NCBI RefSeq assembly: GCF_964204645.1
Contig: NC_134029.1
Coordinates: 9,848,850 to 9,912,849 of the forward strand
From: Tubulanus polymorphus
Taxonomy: Eukaryota; Nemertea; Palaeonemertea; Tubulaniformes; Tubulanidae
Length of the DNA: 64,000 nucleotides
Direction: 5' to 3'
Shown here in pieces: positions 12,501 through 24,600 of this stretch. The notes beneath the pieces were generated by a model. The model saw only the letters and a list, made by a program, of their open reading frames with translations. It ran no database searches and was not told the DNA's origin. Every line of letters starts with the position of its first letter. Within the stretch, counting starts at the first letter, position 1. A program made the translations under genes and the position numbers.

Positions 12501-14645
12501 TGAATGTAACATCGTAGGTCACTTCAAAAACGAATAGTTGGTGAATGATGTCAAAAGCCTTGAAAAGTGACACAGTTAAAGGAAGTATTTTGGTCAGTTT
12601 GAAACGCTAGGTGTATGTATGAATAATTGCTATGGATTTCGGGAAATAGTCACAATAGTAGGGAAGAGTTCTTGGGAACATGAGATACAAATCTGTCCGG
12701 AAAGTTCAAGCTACAACTCGTATGAAAATCGATTAATCAAACCGTAGAAATAAATTTCATAACATAAAACATTGTCGTCCTGGATTCGACCTATATAGAT
12801 AAATGCATGGTACGCTACCTACCATCCCCCAAATGCCCAATATCCAGAATAAAAAGCCATAGCCAACGATCCGGCGCTCAGATCACTACCTTCGAATGGC
12901 TGTTCAAGATTGTGTGTACGACCTGAAATAAATCAAAAAAGGGTTTTAGCTTCATTTAGATTGATCAATCAGCCCCGTTCTAAAGTAATATCATAGACAT
13001 GGAGTGAAAAGAGTAAAACCAGGAACAATGTTTCAATGCTGACATATCCAAGATTTAATTCTTAATTCCTTCACCGTAGCCCCACGTATTCTGTGTTTAA
13101 GTTAATTCCTTTTTGCTTGCATTTTTCTTTACCTTTTTACTAATTGACTCAGCATCGAAGCCAAAAATTTATACGCTCACCTTTTCCAATCCAGACTAAA
13201 CCTATGATGATTATACCGAACAGGGCTATCAGTTTACATGCGGTAAACACTACTTGTACCTTCGCCGCCCATTTTACGTTGAGGCAGTTCACAGCCGTCA
13301 GCAACACTAAAATAAACAGAGATCAGTCACATTCAAATACGAAACTAAGACATGAACAAATCTCGCAAAAGATAGGGAAAGTGTTCGTCCATCGACATAT
13401 GGATGATGATATTTGTAGAATGATCCAATGACTTGATTTTCACTTAGTTATGTTAACTGATTAGGGTTAATGAATAGGCAATAGTAACGGGATTTGCAAT
13501 ACAATCCCGGTCATTGGACAACGCACCGAACCATTCGCCTGGTAAGTATTCAGTGCTTGCTTGCTTGCTATGTTATTTTGTAGCTCATTTCGACGTCACA
13601 CGAACTGACAAATAGAAACTTCGAAGCTCTCCAGTTCCAGATCTAGCCAACCGATTTTAATGAACTTTAACGATGCGGAAGATAATATGTAATACTTTAA
13701 CAAACAAGAATATCTGGCATCATAAAAATGGCAAAAAAATTAACCCCCGCATGATAAAATTACAAACTGCTCATCTATTTAACAAAATCTCGCTATATTC
13801 GTCAATCGTGTTTAAATCTGGAGACAAGTTGAGCTACTTTCGGATCTAATGCTTATGGCCGATGACGTCATCAATTGAACGATGGCATAAACTCGCCATC
13901 GTGAGTTAAAAACCAATAAATATTTTCGAACTTTCGCTAAGAGTTCTATCACTGAAGATCGTCCTCATTCCATGATCAGAAATTGTCCTCTATTATTTAC
14001 TTCCAGCGACAACGGATTAAATCTTCTCGTATTTCAAGAATTAGTTTTGCTAATAGATAATGCGTTTCAACTGGCTAATGGCATCATGATATACACCGTA
14101 CACATGTTGTTATTTACGTGTAGGCCTACCCGTAACGAAATTATACTAATTTGATACATGTTTCTTTCTATGTTCTACTTACGAAATACGGTCGCCCCGA
14201 GTAGTCGAATGGCCATGTCGGGAGGGTCGCAGGTATCGTACAACGGACGGAGGATATAGGTGCCCAACGCCAAGGCAGATACCGACACCGGAGTCGGTGC
14301 GATTATTATTAGATTTAATATCAAACACATAAAGGCCGGGATGCGCCCTAAACCTTTCATTATGTATATATATTCGCCACCGGACCGGGTGATAGTCGTT
14401 CCGAGTTCGGCAAAACACAATGCGCTGAGAATGCTAATCAAGCCAGATATCATCCAGATTATGAGCGATAATCCAACGGATCTGGATCTTTGTAGCACGC
14501 CAACCGGGGTGACAAATATTCCACTGCCTATTATGATTCCAGTTATTATCGCTACTCCGTGCAATAGTGTTAAATTCCGTTTCATTTTTACCTCCGCTGT
14601 GGTTCCCGTAACGTTCGTTGCATCGTGCTTTGCTTTTGGGGCCAT
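9586..14645 (-). CDS. SLC7 heteromeric amino-acid transporter light chain, copy 2
   Basis: Tandem paralogue of the neighbouring transporter with the same architecture. Coding exons, 5' to 3' on the minus strand: 14645-14183, 13306-13181, 12922-12823, 12377-12333, 12245-12122, 11351-11248, 10784-10688, 10611-10462, 10211-10034, 9647-9586. Exons 2-10 match copy 1 in length exactly; the total is 1449 nt, 482 aa. Key residues: GSGIF at 40-44 (TM1), Cys139 in DTCDPP (heavy-chain disulfide), SGYWAFGGW, and a C-terminal VTRFLQKF tail. The N-terminus differs from copy 1 and is seven residues shorter. Intron 4 (12332-12246) starts with GC rather than GT, is only 87 bp, and is open in frame, so retention would add 29 residues. 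Exons 2, 5 and 9 contain tracts nearly identical to copy 1, while exon 6 is about 26% different. Both copies look functional. Substrate not assignable. Confidence 0.92.
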
Positions 14646-17335
14646 TTTGCCCTGCTTGTTTCTCGCAGCACCGACGGTTGTTAAATGCTTAGTAATCCTT
14701 CATTGAACTTTGTTTCATTTCATCGAAATCTGTAAATTCAATATATAAACATACATGTATATATATGCCGTTGTCTACAATTAGTAGGTTATCTCACGTT
14801 TATATTGGCAGGGTTAGCATTGATATCAGACGTGTTTTCAAAGCACTCTTCTGATAATTAACTGATTCGCAGAACGACATTAGAATCATCATGAAACCAA
14901 TATTTTTAAACCCATTCTTTAAAACCCATTTTCATACTTGCACATACTCTTTTAACTTGATTTTAAAAGAGCCGATCAAAAACTTAAACTTCCATTGGAT
15001 CTTCATATTATGATACAATAATGACACGACAAATCTAAAATGCATCCTGGTTTCATGAATCTCTATATATCAAACAGGCCGTCATAACTTTAACACCATC
15101 TTCTATTGGGCTTCATTAGATATCATCACATCTTTTCCACTCTTTACCTATATATATATATATGAAATGTTATGCATGACCATCTGTTGTAAGTTCTCTT
15201 GAAAATAGACTGTATATGCCTGTGCTTTACAATTTCCTTTCTTTTTACATAACTTAACTATACGATGTGCATCTAGACTAAGCTTTGAAAAAAATTAAAT
15301 TGACTCCAGTATACATTTTCACACAGTCGTCAACGTTTTACTGACAATCAACCTCCCATTATAATCATATAAGGTTTACAGTGGACGTTGACTTTCCATC
15401 TACTTATAACACCCCTTGTGCGTTCCAACGGTTCTAGATCGCGCAAGGGAGATAAGAGATCTAAGCGAGGGAGATTTATTCATTCTTTGTTGGGGATTTT
15501 CCCAGAAAACAAAGTTTAAAAGGAAAGTGGACTAACGACCTTTTTCAAATGAAAACAAAGATACCAAAGAATGTGGTATTTTAACGGTGCTAAAGGGTGC
15601 AACTGCAAACTAGGCGAAAGCGATAATATTTCTTTTCAAACCATGAGCCAACCGCATGGAAGATCAGTCGGTCGATTGGTATCATAATTCTAAACTTTGC
15701 TCTTTCGACTCTTTCAAAAATAAAAAGGGTTTATATATTTTCAAAGCATTCAATGATTGCGTGAATGAGACTTATTGATTCTTTATATGAACTTACAAAA
15801 TAAGTTCTGGAACAGACAGACATTAGAAGGTTTCAAGTTTACGAAAAGTAAACACTATCAATATTGTATAATTCGGTCAATATTTCCTTGAAGTAGGAAT
15901 GTTTCTAATCTTACAACTTAAGCTTTGAGTCAGCAATGTTACGTTAATTCGATAGTTTTGCAACAAAGCGTTGCGAGCAAGTAAGTTACCTTATCGACAA
16001 CGCGCATAAAATGGACATGTGAAATAATCTAACAATTGTATAATCAAAGTGAAAATACGTCCACCGTGAAAAATATCAAGTATTGCCATGTGATTAGTGG
16101 CTGTAGTTTTATGTCAATAACAAAAACTCTGAACCAATTCCAAGCTGTAGAACACAAGATATGCTGAGATATCAACGACGCGTCCAGTGATATAACACGT
16201 TTCATTGCCGGTGCCGGACACTTCATCATCTGTGGTTCTATGTACTATGCCTACCAAATGCTCCTAAAACTAAAAAATGTACCGTAGAAGAAAGTATTTT
16301 ACGTCGGGTTGTTATAACAACATCAAATTCATTTTTCAATTAGATTAGATATTTTTTATTCGATGTTTTATCATCATCTCAATATCAGTAAATAATTTTG
16401 AGTTGAATTTTTTTTCCGCAGCTTCTGTTGAGTTATTATATCAAAATGAATCCAAAATTGATCGTTTTGATTCCAAATTCTAAATTCACCGCCTATCGGG
16501 AGATGTATCTATCAATTACAATTTTTCATTTGTCTGGTAAATCAAGGTAATTAAGGTATTGTCTGTAAATGTTTGTCTCAATTTGAATTCACTTTTGAAT
16601 AAGGTATTTATACGATCGTTGAGATATTATCTAAATGTGAAATTGGGTGTATAAGAATGATACCTTAAATAAAAATTGTTTTCATGTTGTGAAAATGGCT
16701 GTCGGACGTAACCCTATTTCCTTAGGGCCCAGTTTCACTAAAAGAATTAACTCCTGAATCGATTTAAGATACGTATTGAATCATTGAAGAAGACATTTAA
16801 ACGATATACATGAGTTAAAGCTTTTGGTTAAGCTGTACCTTGGATGCTTCCTATTTACCGTTCATAAACATAGGAATTGGTCAGATCCGTATGATGCTCC
16901 CTCACAAATAGACCTGCTTTAACCAGCATAACTTAATGCAGGGTATGGAGATTGATACACGCCGCAGTATTTGGAAAATGTCCGGCAAAATTCAACAAAT
17001 AAGGATACATCTAATGATCATTTTATTTTTTGTCAATTTCTATAAAAGATTTCACTACCCTGGAAAAAAAACATGGAATAAATTTAATCAAATGGCTATA
17101 TATGACCTAAATTCTTAATTCCTAATTCTTCCTAATTTCGTTACATACAATATTCTTTAAGTGATATTTACAAGTCCATGATATATAAATTTTTCAATAT
17201 TCTTGAAGTTTACAGTATAAAAGAAAATGGGTTTCGTCGACAATAACTTTACAGCGATGGCAGTTACGGATTGAATGAGCAATGCCAAGTCTCCTTCCTT
17301 TTTCAATGGAAAGATGATGACAGGACACTATTTTT

Positions 17336-17377
17336 CACACACACGCACGCACGCACGCACGCATGCACACACACACG
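17336..17377. repeat. CA / GCAC compound microsatellite
   Basis: Short runs of (CA)n flank about five GCAC units, interrupted once by GCAT. Intergenic, probably polymorphic in length. Confidence 0.85.
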
Positions 17378-18349
17378 GAGTCGCTATTGACAATTACAAC
17401 GAATGTCTTTTAATTATAACCAATATGGTTCTAGCTAAAATTTTGATTTAACATTTCTGTTGAAGTTATAACGGCTGTGAGTTGGTCATCTAACATCATT
17501 GGTCCCTGAAATTCTGAATACAAGGAAAATCCTCCTTCATAAATCTACACACAATTCTAGTTGTTCTGGTTATATTTGGATAGTGTCTCATACACGATTA
17601 AGATTTCAGGCGGATAGTAGTTTTTAGATACAAGACACATAATCAAAGCAAGAGTGTCCGGCCGATGATTCATGAAAATATAACAAAAAAGATAAGGCAT
17701 CGAGTTTTTTTAAAACATTTTTCATGCAATTTAACCTATATTCAACAGAAGATGAAATTATTTCAATAAGTATTGGAAATTGGACGAGATCTCCAAGGAG
17801 AGGTAGTATATGTGATCTGTCAAATATGGGGTCCAAGCATAGGACGAAAGAATCGTTTAACTATTTTTTTGCATTGGATCAAGTTTGAAGATATCTCCGA
17901 TATTGTTTTTTGTCGTACGATTAGCTCCTTTTTTACATGTTTTGATGAACCATATGTAATTATAGGTTTGATGATGAATAATTGTGGTTGTTAGATAATA
18001 CCTAAATTTCTGAAGCCAGAAAGAAGATGTCTCCTGGAGCAAAGCAATTCAATAGAAATACTTCGTTGAAAGATTTGTTAAATTTTTACATTTCAAACTT
18101 TCTATATCATTAGGCCGTTTAGTGGTTTGAACGTCAGATTCGACGACTCAGCCCTAGAAAGTCAAGACATGTGTGCATTCTCATGGAGGAAATACACAGA
18201 GTTTGGTCCAAGTATTCACTTACGATAAGCAAAGTTTCATTTTACCTCCATAACTAATATCATCTTACACTCATAGATCACTTCGATCAGCTCAACATTA
18301 GACTTGCTGTTCATGTTCCTAAACGTTTGTGGCTCTATAGAGCAATTAT

Positions 18350-18600
18350 TTTCAACAGTGCATAGGGCTTTTGTGTTTTATACACCAAGGGATTGTCCAT
18401 CAGTTCATTGTTCCAACTCCGAGCTTAAAACCTATCTTTTTAAATTGGCTTATTTTTAAACTATCCATGCCGATTGCGTGGTTTGTTCTATGCCTTTTAT
18501 TTTCTAATGTGATGTAACGCGCGTTCTACGCTATATTAGTAAATAAATCATTATTATTATCATCATTATAAGTATTACCATTATCATAATTATTACTTGT
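18350..18600 (+). mobile_element. Non-LTR retroposon 3'-end remnant
   Basis: A short open stretch on the plus strand ends with ELKTYLFKLAY, which resembles the (F)K..LKTHLF..A tail of non-LTR retrotransposon reverse transcriptases. About 100 bp later it passes into AATAAATCATTATTATTATC and further ATT/ATC repeats, a typical low-complexity retroposon tail. Heavily decayed; family not assignable. Confidence 0.4.
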
Positions 18601-19835
18601 GAAACATGTAAAGTGATATGTGAAAGTAGAGGTATTATTGTCTATAACGCGTTCGTCGTCCGTTGGTCAACTGACTGACATCTTTTGCCGCGTAGAACGT
18701 TAAACAGTTCTTGATTTAACTTTCGACTCTATAACTGTGTCAAATTAGTTCATTTTCAATTAGTTAACTCTATAATAAGAGTTAAATTTTAAGTTATAAC
18801 TGTGGAACTGCTTCTGCTAGTTTACAAATTTTCATTAGTAAAGAACAGAACACGCCGCATAAATGATTTATAAAAAAAGAGAGAACAAAAAAACGATCAA
18901 AAAAATGAATCATTGATAAAAGGGGGGCTATGAAATATAAATTTCAACTGTAAAATGGATTATTGACGAGACTGACGCAAAATGGAGCTTCACACTGTTG
19001 CGCATGAGTTGCCGGTGCCCTTTTGGCCCTTGGCATGCTGGCAAACATAAGTTAGTAGCGCTTGACCTTCCATAACCCTCATTGCACCCTAATCCCCGCT
19101 CTGTTTGTAATCAATCCATTTAAAACATACAAAATAGCGCATTGTATTGAGTTAGCCTACGTCATAATAAAAACAGTACAGGAACGTGGTCATTGTGTGT
19201 GACAAACTATACACGGCATGCATAGACACATTGTCATTAATAATAATAACAACAAACGCGTATATCCATACTATAGTCGGAGTAAAGCGCTGTCTGGACA
19301 TAACACTGCTAGAAGTCTGTTTTAGATTGATTTTAAGTAATCAAGTAATCATGGTTGAATGTAAGTATTGATTTCGCTAGTTTTGTAAACGTGTTTTTTA
19401 AAATCATTTCCTTTTTACGTCTGTCCGATATCACCAACGGATAATTGATGGAATATGAATTAGGAAAAATTGAACACAATTCCAGGCACAGCTCAGAATT
19501 TGGAACTAGTTCCTGGACAGTAATTCCAACGAAAATTTTTCACCTAAAAGCAATTTGGAGTCAACCCGAACAGCGGAACTGGGTGGCGTTCCTGAGTGTT
19601 TTAGTTTTTGCTTTACCCGGTGGTTCAATTTCAAAATAAACAAATACACATCAATTGCTCGACTTCGTGTAGGTTACTTGTCGCTTACTTGAAATGAAAA
19701 TCTTAGTTTTCTCAAATTATAGGTTCATGAGTTCACTTGTTACGTCATCTCGGTAATAAGGAGGACCCAACTTGTTCGCTATAATTGATTCTAGTATAGT
19801 GATAGATACTAATACGTTTGAGTTCTATTTTTTAG

Positions 19836-20260
19836 CCGCGAATTTAGACCAAAATAGAAATTTAATCGACATGCTCAATCGACCAGTTTCCTCTCGGCCT
19901 CAATCGGCTATGTCGCGTAGGAATGGATTGGCAAATATATACACTGACATTGGACGAACAGCAGCCGAAATGCTGTACAAAACTGCTACCGACAACACAG
20001 GTCAGAAAAACCGCTCGAATTTAGCAAATCTGGCCAAAGCTTGGCGCCGCAATATGGTGCAACCAGCTGATGAGGTGATGGACAAACCGAGCTCACCGCT
20101 CCTGTCGAGGTTGGTGAACCGGCGAAGCGCAACGCCGGACCTATCGTTTGAATGGGAGTGGGAAGTGGCGTCTCAGTGCAGTCGATACAGTACGAGACGA
20201 AACGCGATCGGAAACGTACTTGGCGATTTAGACAAAGAAAACAAAGTACAATCGGATTGA
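19836..20260 (+). CDS. Hypothetical protein, probable terminal exon
   Basis: I do not recognise this protein. The frame is open from before 19836 to a TGA at 20258-20260. A pyrimidine-rich stretch ending in TTTTTTAG at 19835 is a good splice acceptor, leaving the exon to begin in phase 1. Alternatively translation could begin at the ATG at 19871 and give 129 aa. The product is basic and Ser/Arg/Asn-rich (RPVSSRPQSAMSRRNG near its start), with no membrane segment, signal peptide or known domain. Codon use looks more gene-like than the surrounding DNA. A candidate poly(A) signal AATAAA lies at 21249-21254, implying a long 3' UTR that ends before the colmedin gene. No upstream exon was found. 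Confidence 0.4.
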
Positions 20261-21627
20261 AAGAAACATCGTCGACCTCTCCGGCATCGACACGCTATGT
20301 AATATTTAGATACGGCATTCAACCAGTCAGCTTTTTTCCGGTGTATGAAATCGAGAGATCAAAGAAACACATATACATAATAATGAATAGGGTTCAATAG
20401 TTGTTCATTTTGAAATCTATGCCGTTGCACAACTGTATGCATTGTATATTCTTATATACATATATATAAGAAATTGAAATTCTAGATTTCATTCGTGGTG
20501 GCGAAGAGCCCTCGAGAGCGAGGAAGAGTGCTTCCATTATTTTGCGTAGCCAATTTCCATGGTTCGCTTCCGATTGTCTTTGTGATTATATGTTTGCATT
20601 GGATATTCATACGTTGTGCTTATATGAGTTCGATGAAAGTTTACCGCTTATCGGTTATACTTTCTGAAATAATAGTTTGTTCGTCTGCGTTGAAAGAAGA
20701 GAAAAACAGGTTGTGGACGGTTATCAAACAAATGAATGAAAATCCAATCGTTCTTGTTGAAGCTATTAATTGGCAAATGATTCTACACACAATGGGTTCC
20801 ACGTTTAACCGTCTATATGGACTTCGCTGAACATTGTACAAACTCAGAGCTGATTTACAGATTAGACGAAAAATTTCCCCGAAATTAGAACCAGTTAAAA
20901 TGAAAGTAAATTGTCAACCTATTTTTCAAGTGTATCATATTCATTATTAGTTAGCGTAAGATTACGAATTCAAATTGACACTGCTTGTAACGATATCAAA
21001 CGAACGTGATTTTAAAATGTCGATACAATTTGTGTATTTGTTCTTGAAATCGTGTGGGTTGTTAAATGTTAGATTTTAAAAAGCCGATGTACAAATTGAT
21101 TAAAAGGTTCAATTCATTATGGATTTTAAAGGTTATTGTTTCTTAATTTTTATTTTTTAATCTTAAACTTCTGTATAGTGGGCTCTTAATCATATATTCA
21201 TCCCGTCCAATTGTGGCGTCCAACTAGTTAAATATATTTAGATAGATGAATAAAGAACATAAATGCTGAATGATGTAGTTCATTTCATATCTGTCGTATA
21301 GCTCGAAAAAATGTATCATTATCAAATCAACTTTCGAAAGATGACAACGCACACATTTCTAAAACGCCTCGCTAAGAAATATCAAGAAAGAAAAATTAAA
21401 AGATATATCAAAGAATAATGTACACCATGATGCGATAGTGCTTCGCAATATCAAAAGGCTACGCACTTTCCAGCAAATTTGTACGAAGCCGAGTGGCGCT
21501 GTGCGAGTATCTTAACCCGTCCGCCCGCACAACTGCGCGTAATAACAATATTCTCTCATGGGAGATCGCAACGCAGCAGTCGCACCGCACTGGTTCTATA
21601 ACTTCTCGAGTTGCGGCGGAAACTAAC
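20261..21627. other. Probable 3' UTR, then colmedin promoter and 5' UTR
   Basis: No gene recognised. The first kilobase may be the 3' UTR of the hypothetical exon upstream, ending near AATAAA at 21249. The remainder, up to the ATG at 21628, must contain the 5' end of the collagen/olfactomedin gene; its frame is already open from about 21493 but without an earlier Met. Confidence 0.4.
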
Positions 21628-24600
21628 ATGAAGAATAAAAGCAAATTTAATGCGATTCTACACATCAAAATACTTTACGGAACGGCTATCTTATTGTTGA
21701 TTTTTGTATCGTGCGGTTTTTGGATAACGTTCACGGAATTGCAGCGTTTACGTAACGATGTCGACCACATCATGGCTAAGTACGCGCAAGACGATAACTA
21801 CGTAACGTTTAATACTACGGTACCGCCAGAGCAGAGGATTTTGCATCCGTATCGAGGGGGGACGAAATCTACCGATAACAATGAAGACAACAGTCACACA
21901 GACGAGCATAAAGCAAATCGACGTGTAAAACGACGGTCAAATCGGGATTCGAACTCACGATTCTCAGAAAAAACGCCTGCGGACAACGATTGGATGTGGA
22001 TGAGTTCATATTCACGAATACCGGTAAGTTGAAAATCAGGCAAGACCTTTAAGTACGATAGATACTTTTGAATATATCTCAAACTTTTAAAGCTGACTTT
22101 TGTTTGAAAAACCCTCAGAATAATTGATAAATAACAGATTACAGTTGCGAGGGAAATGGATTTTAATTTTGCAAAAGGGTGTGTTTGTTTACCGAGACAA
22201 TTATTCGTTACATACGAAAGACAGAATCTATTGATTTTGTTTGGAAATTTGTCTAACGGTGGTTGATACTAATCGCGATAGTGCGGACTTAAAAGTTTGT
22301 CAATAACATCTCGCCGAGAAACGGAGTAAATTCTAGAAATCGGTAGCGCAATTAGATCAAGGGCTTCTAAAAACGGGTGCAATGGCGCTTAAGAAAGCGA
22401 AGCTAAATCGAATTGAAGTACATGTATTCACTTGAAGTTATACCCCGTTGAAAAGCAAACTAAACTATCGCACTGTTTTCTCCGTGATCTACGCTCTCGG
22501 GACTTCTAGTGTCACTGCACACCGACTTTATTTTTATTTATTTATCCATTTATTATAGTGACATGTGCATCGTGTATGAATATGAATAGAACATATAGAT
22601 ATAGTACCCAGCCCAATATTATTACTAGAACATTATCAGTTACGTTTAGATCAAAATATGTTCTAGACGTTTGTGATAATCGCAACTATACACGTACCAG
22701 ATAGAATTCACAAATTCATGCTCAAATATTAGATGGGGTTATGATAAATGTTCACACTCAGCCCTGGTCAGTGCCATATGTCTGATGTCTGAGTGTGAAC
22801 ATATATAGTTGAAATCCATTTTATACGTATCATCTTTCATTGATTGCGCATGGCGGATTTCAACTTTCCTCGGTTTTCATCGTTTGCTTGAAAGCTATCT
22901 GTTTTTTTTAAACTAAGTGGACGGAACGAAAGGTTCGAGAAAACATTTAAGATGATTGAAACGCTCGTAATTGGCATCCAGCCATAAACAGTTGCAAAAC
23001 AAACATCCGCGTGTAAAACTGCAAACGCGTTCTCGCACGCACGTGTTCAATGATCGTTAATACGAAGCAAAGAACTTTCAAATAATTTCAAAACAACCAA
23101 TGTCCTCATTTCGTCGAGTGAAAAAATGTTTAGACCCGATACAAAGGTAAAAGCTTTATAATTTCATAGAATCAAATAAGCACCGCGTATCATATTGAAG
23201 CTATCAGTGCGTATGCAATCCCATCTGTCTGTACATCAACGATCGGGATAATACGCACGAAACGTAAAAAAAAGAAAACCACGCGTGTAACGCTGTTCGA
23301 ACTTAGCTGAATCGATGAACCACTAGATAACTGAATCGCAGAATTTCAAGATGATGATCAGGATTTTCCAATTTAACTCATTTTGTAAAAATATCTTTAA
23401 AAAACAACATACTTTTATATCAGAGGCACCATTTGACGAATTAAGCTCAGTTAGAGCATGATTAACGTTAACATTGAATTTGAATTTGGAAGCGGATCAA
23501 TGCGGACTAGGACCAATAAAAGTACCGACGCCGATACGGTATACAGAGAATCTTTTCCACAACGAAGTAAACAGTTGTAAATATCAGTTTCGATTCTATG
23601 TTTATGGTTACTGAAACATAGTTTGGCAAATTCATAAATAGAATCTTTAATGATATAGGTCGTCAATCGGAATTGGTAAATTTGGGGAAGTATATCCAAT
23701 CAAGATTTGAATATTTGATTGATGGGAATATTTGATTATATATGATTTGATGCTTGAAGTTATATTTGTACAGTACGGTTTTTGTCTCATGCACATGTAA
23801 ATATTTTTGTCCAGTAAATATTTTGCAATTCTGGTATTGAATATGTATTGTATATATTGTTCTGTTTTTCTAGTGATTCATTGTTCATTGACGATCATGA
23901 CATTTGATTATGATGAATAAACTAACTTGCAACTTGTAACTTGACCCGAACGCCGAAGGCCGTGACCGTTGTCCAACTGGAATTTTCTCTATTATCATAC
24001 GAAATTTCTTATTGCGATCACAAATTTGAAAGATTTCTTTAGGCTATATGTAAAATTCACATGGATTCAGCGTATTTTACAAAATAAATCTATGATTCTT
24101 CGAAATCAATCGATTCAGTAGTTCAGTGATCCATCGATTCAGTGAAGTTCGAACACCCCGTGTGAAAAGAATATAATCTGTTATTATGTATATGGCCTAC
24201 ACATATTCAAAGGTTGTCCTTTCAGGATTAATTACTGATGCAAGGCAATCATTTTCCTACAATTAATATCTCCTATGAATAGACATAGGCCCACACTACG
24301 TTCTAGGCTCACTCGGTGAATTCACGACCATAATTAATTACTTGACCGGCGAATCTTACGTGACGCAAAGATATGAGTATAACGTTTTTTCAATATAAGG
24401 TGTGGCGCAAAGACGCACTCGCGTTTGCAAATCGTACTGAATGCCGAGTGACAATGCAAAAAGTAGAAACATACATTTCAGCGGCGATACGGAGGAAAAC
24501 GCACCAACAATGATGAATTGATAAATGTTGTTGAATAAGGAAAAATTCGCAAGATAAGGGAGCAAGTGTTCCACAAGAGATCTTGTAATGAAAACGGACC

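Larger units (their letters stand above)
14646..19835. other. Gene-poor region
   Basis: About 5.2 kb with no convincing exon on either strand. It should include the SLC7 copy 2 promoter next to 14645. It holds a TA run near 15148-15164, a CA/GCAC microsatellite at 17336-17377 and a retroposon-like tail at 18350-18600. Upstream exons of the ORF at 19.8-20.3 kb may lie here, but I could not identify any. Confidence 0.4.

Noticed and set aside
14260-14706. 148-codon plus-strand frame over SLC7 copy 2 exon 1
   Set aside because: It is the antisense shadow of a conserved transporter exon.
20495-20830. 111-codon plus-strand frame downstream of the hypothetical exon
   Set aside because: Starts without ATG and has no domain; better explained as open 3' UTR sequence.
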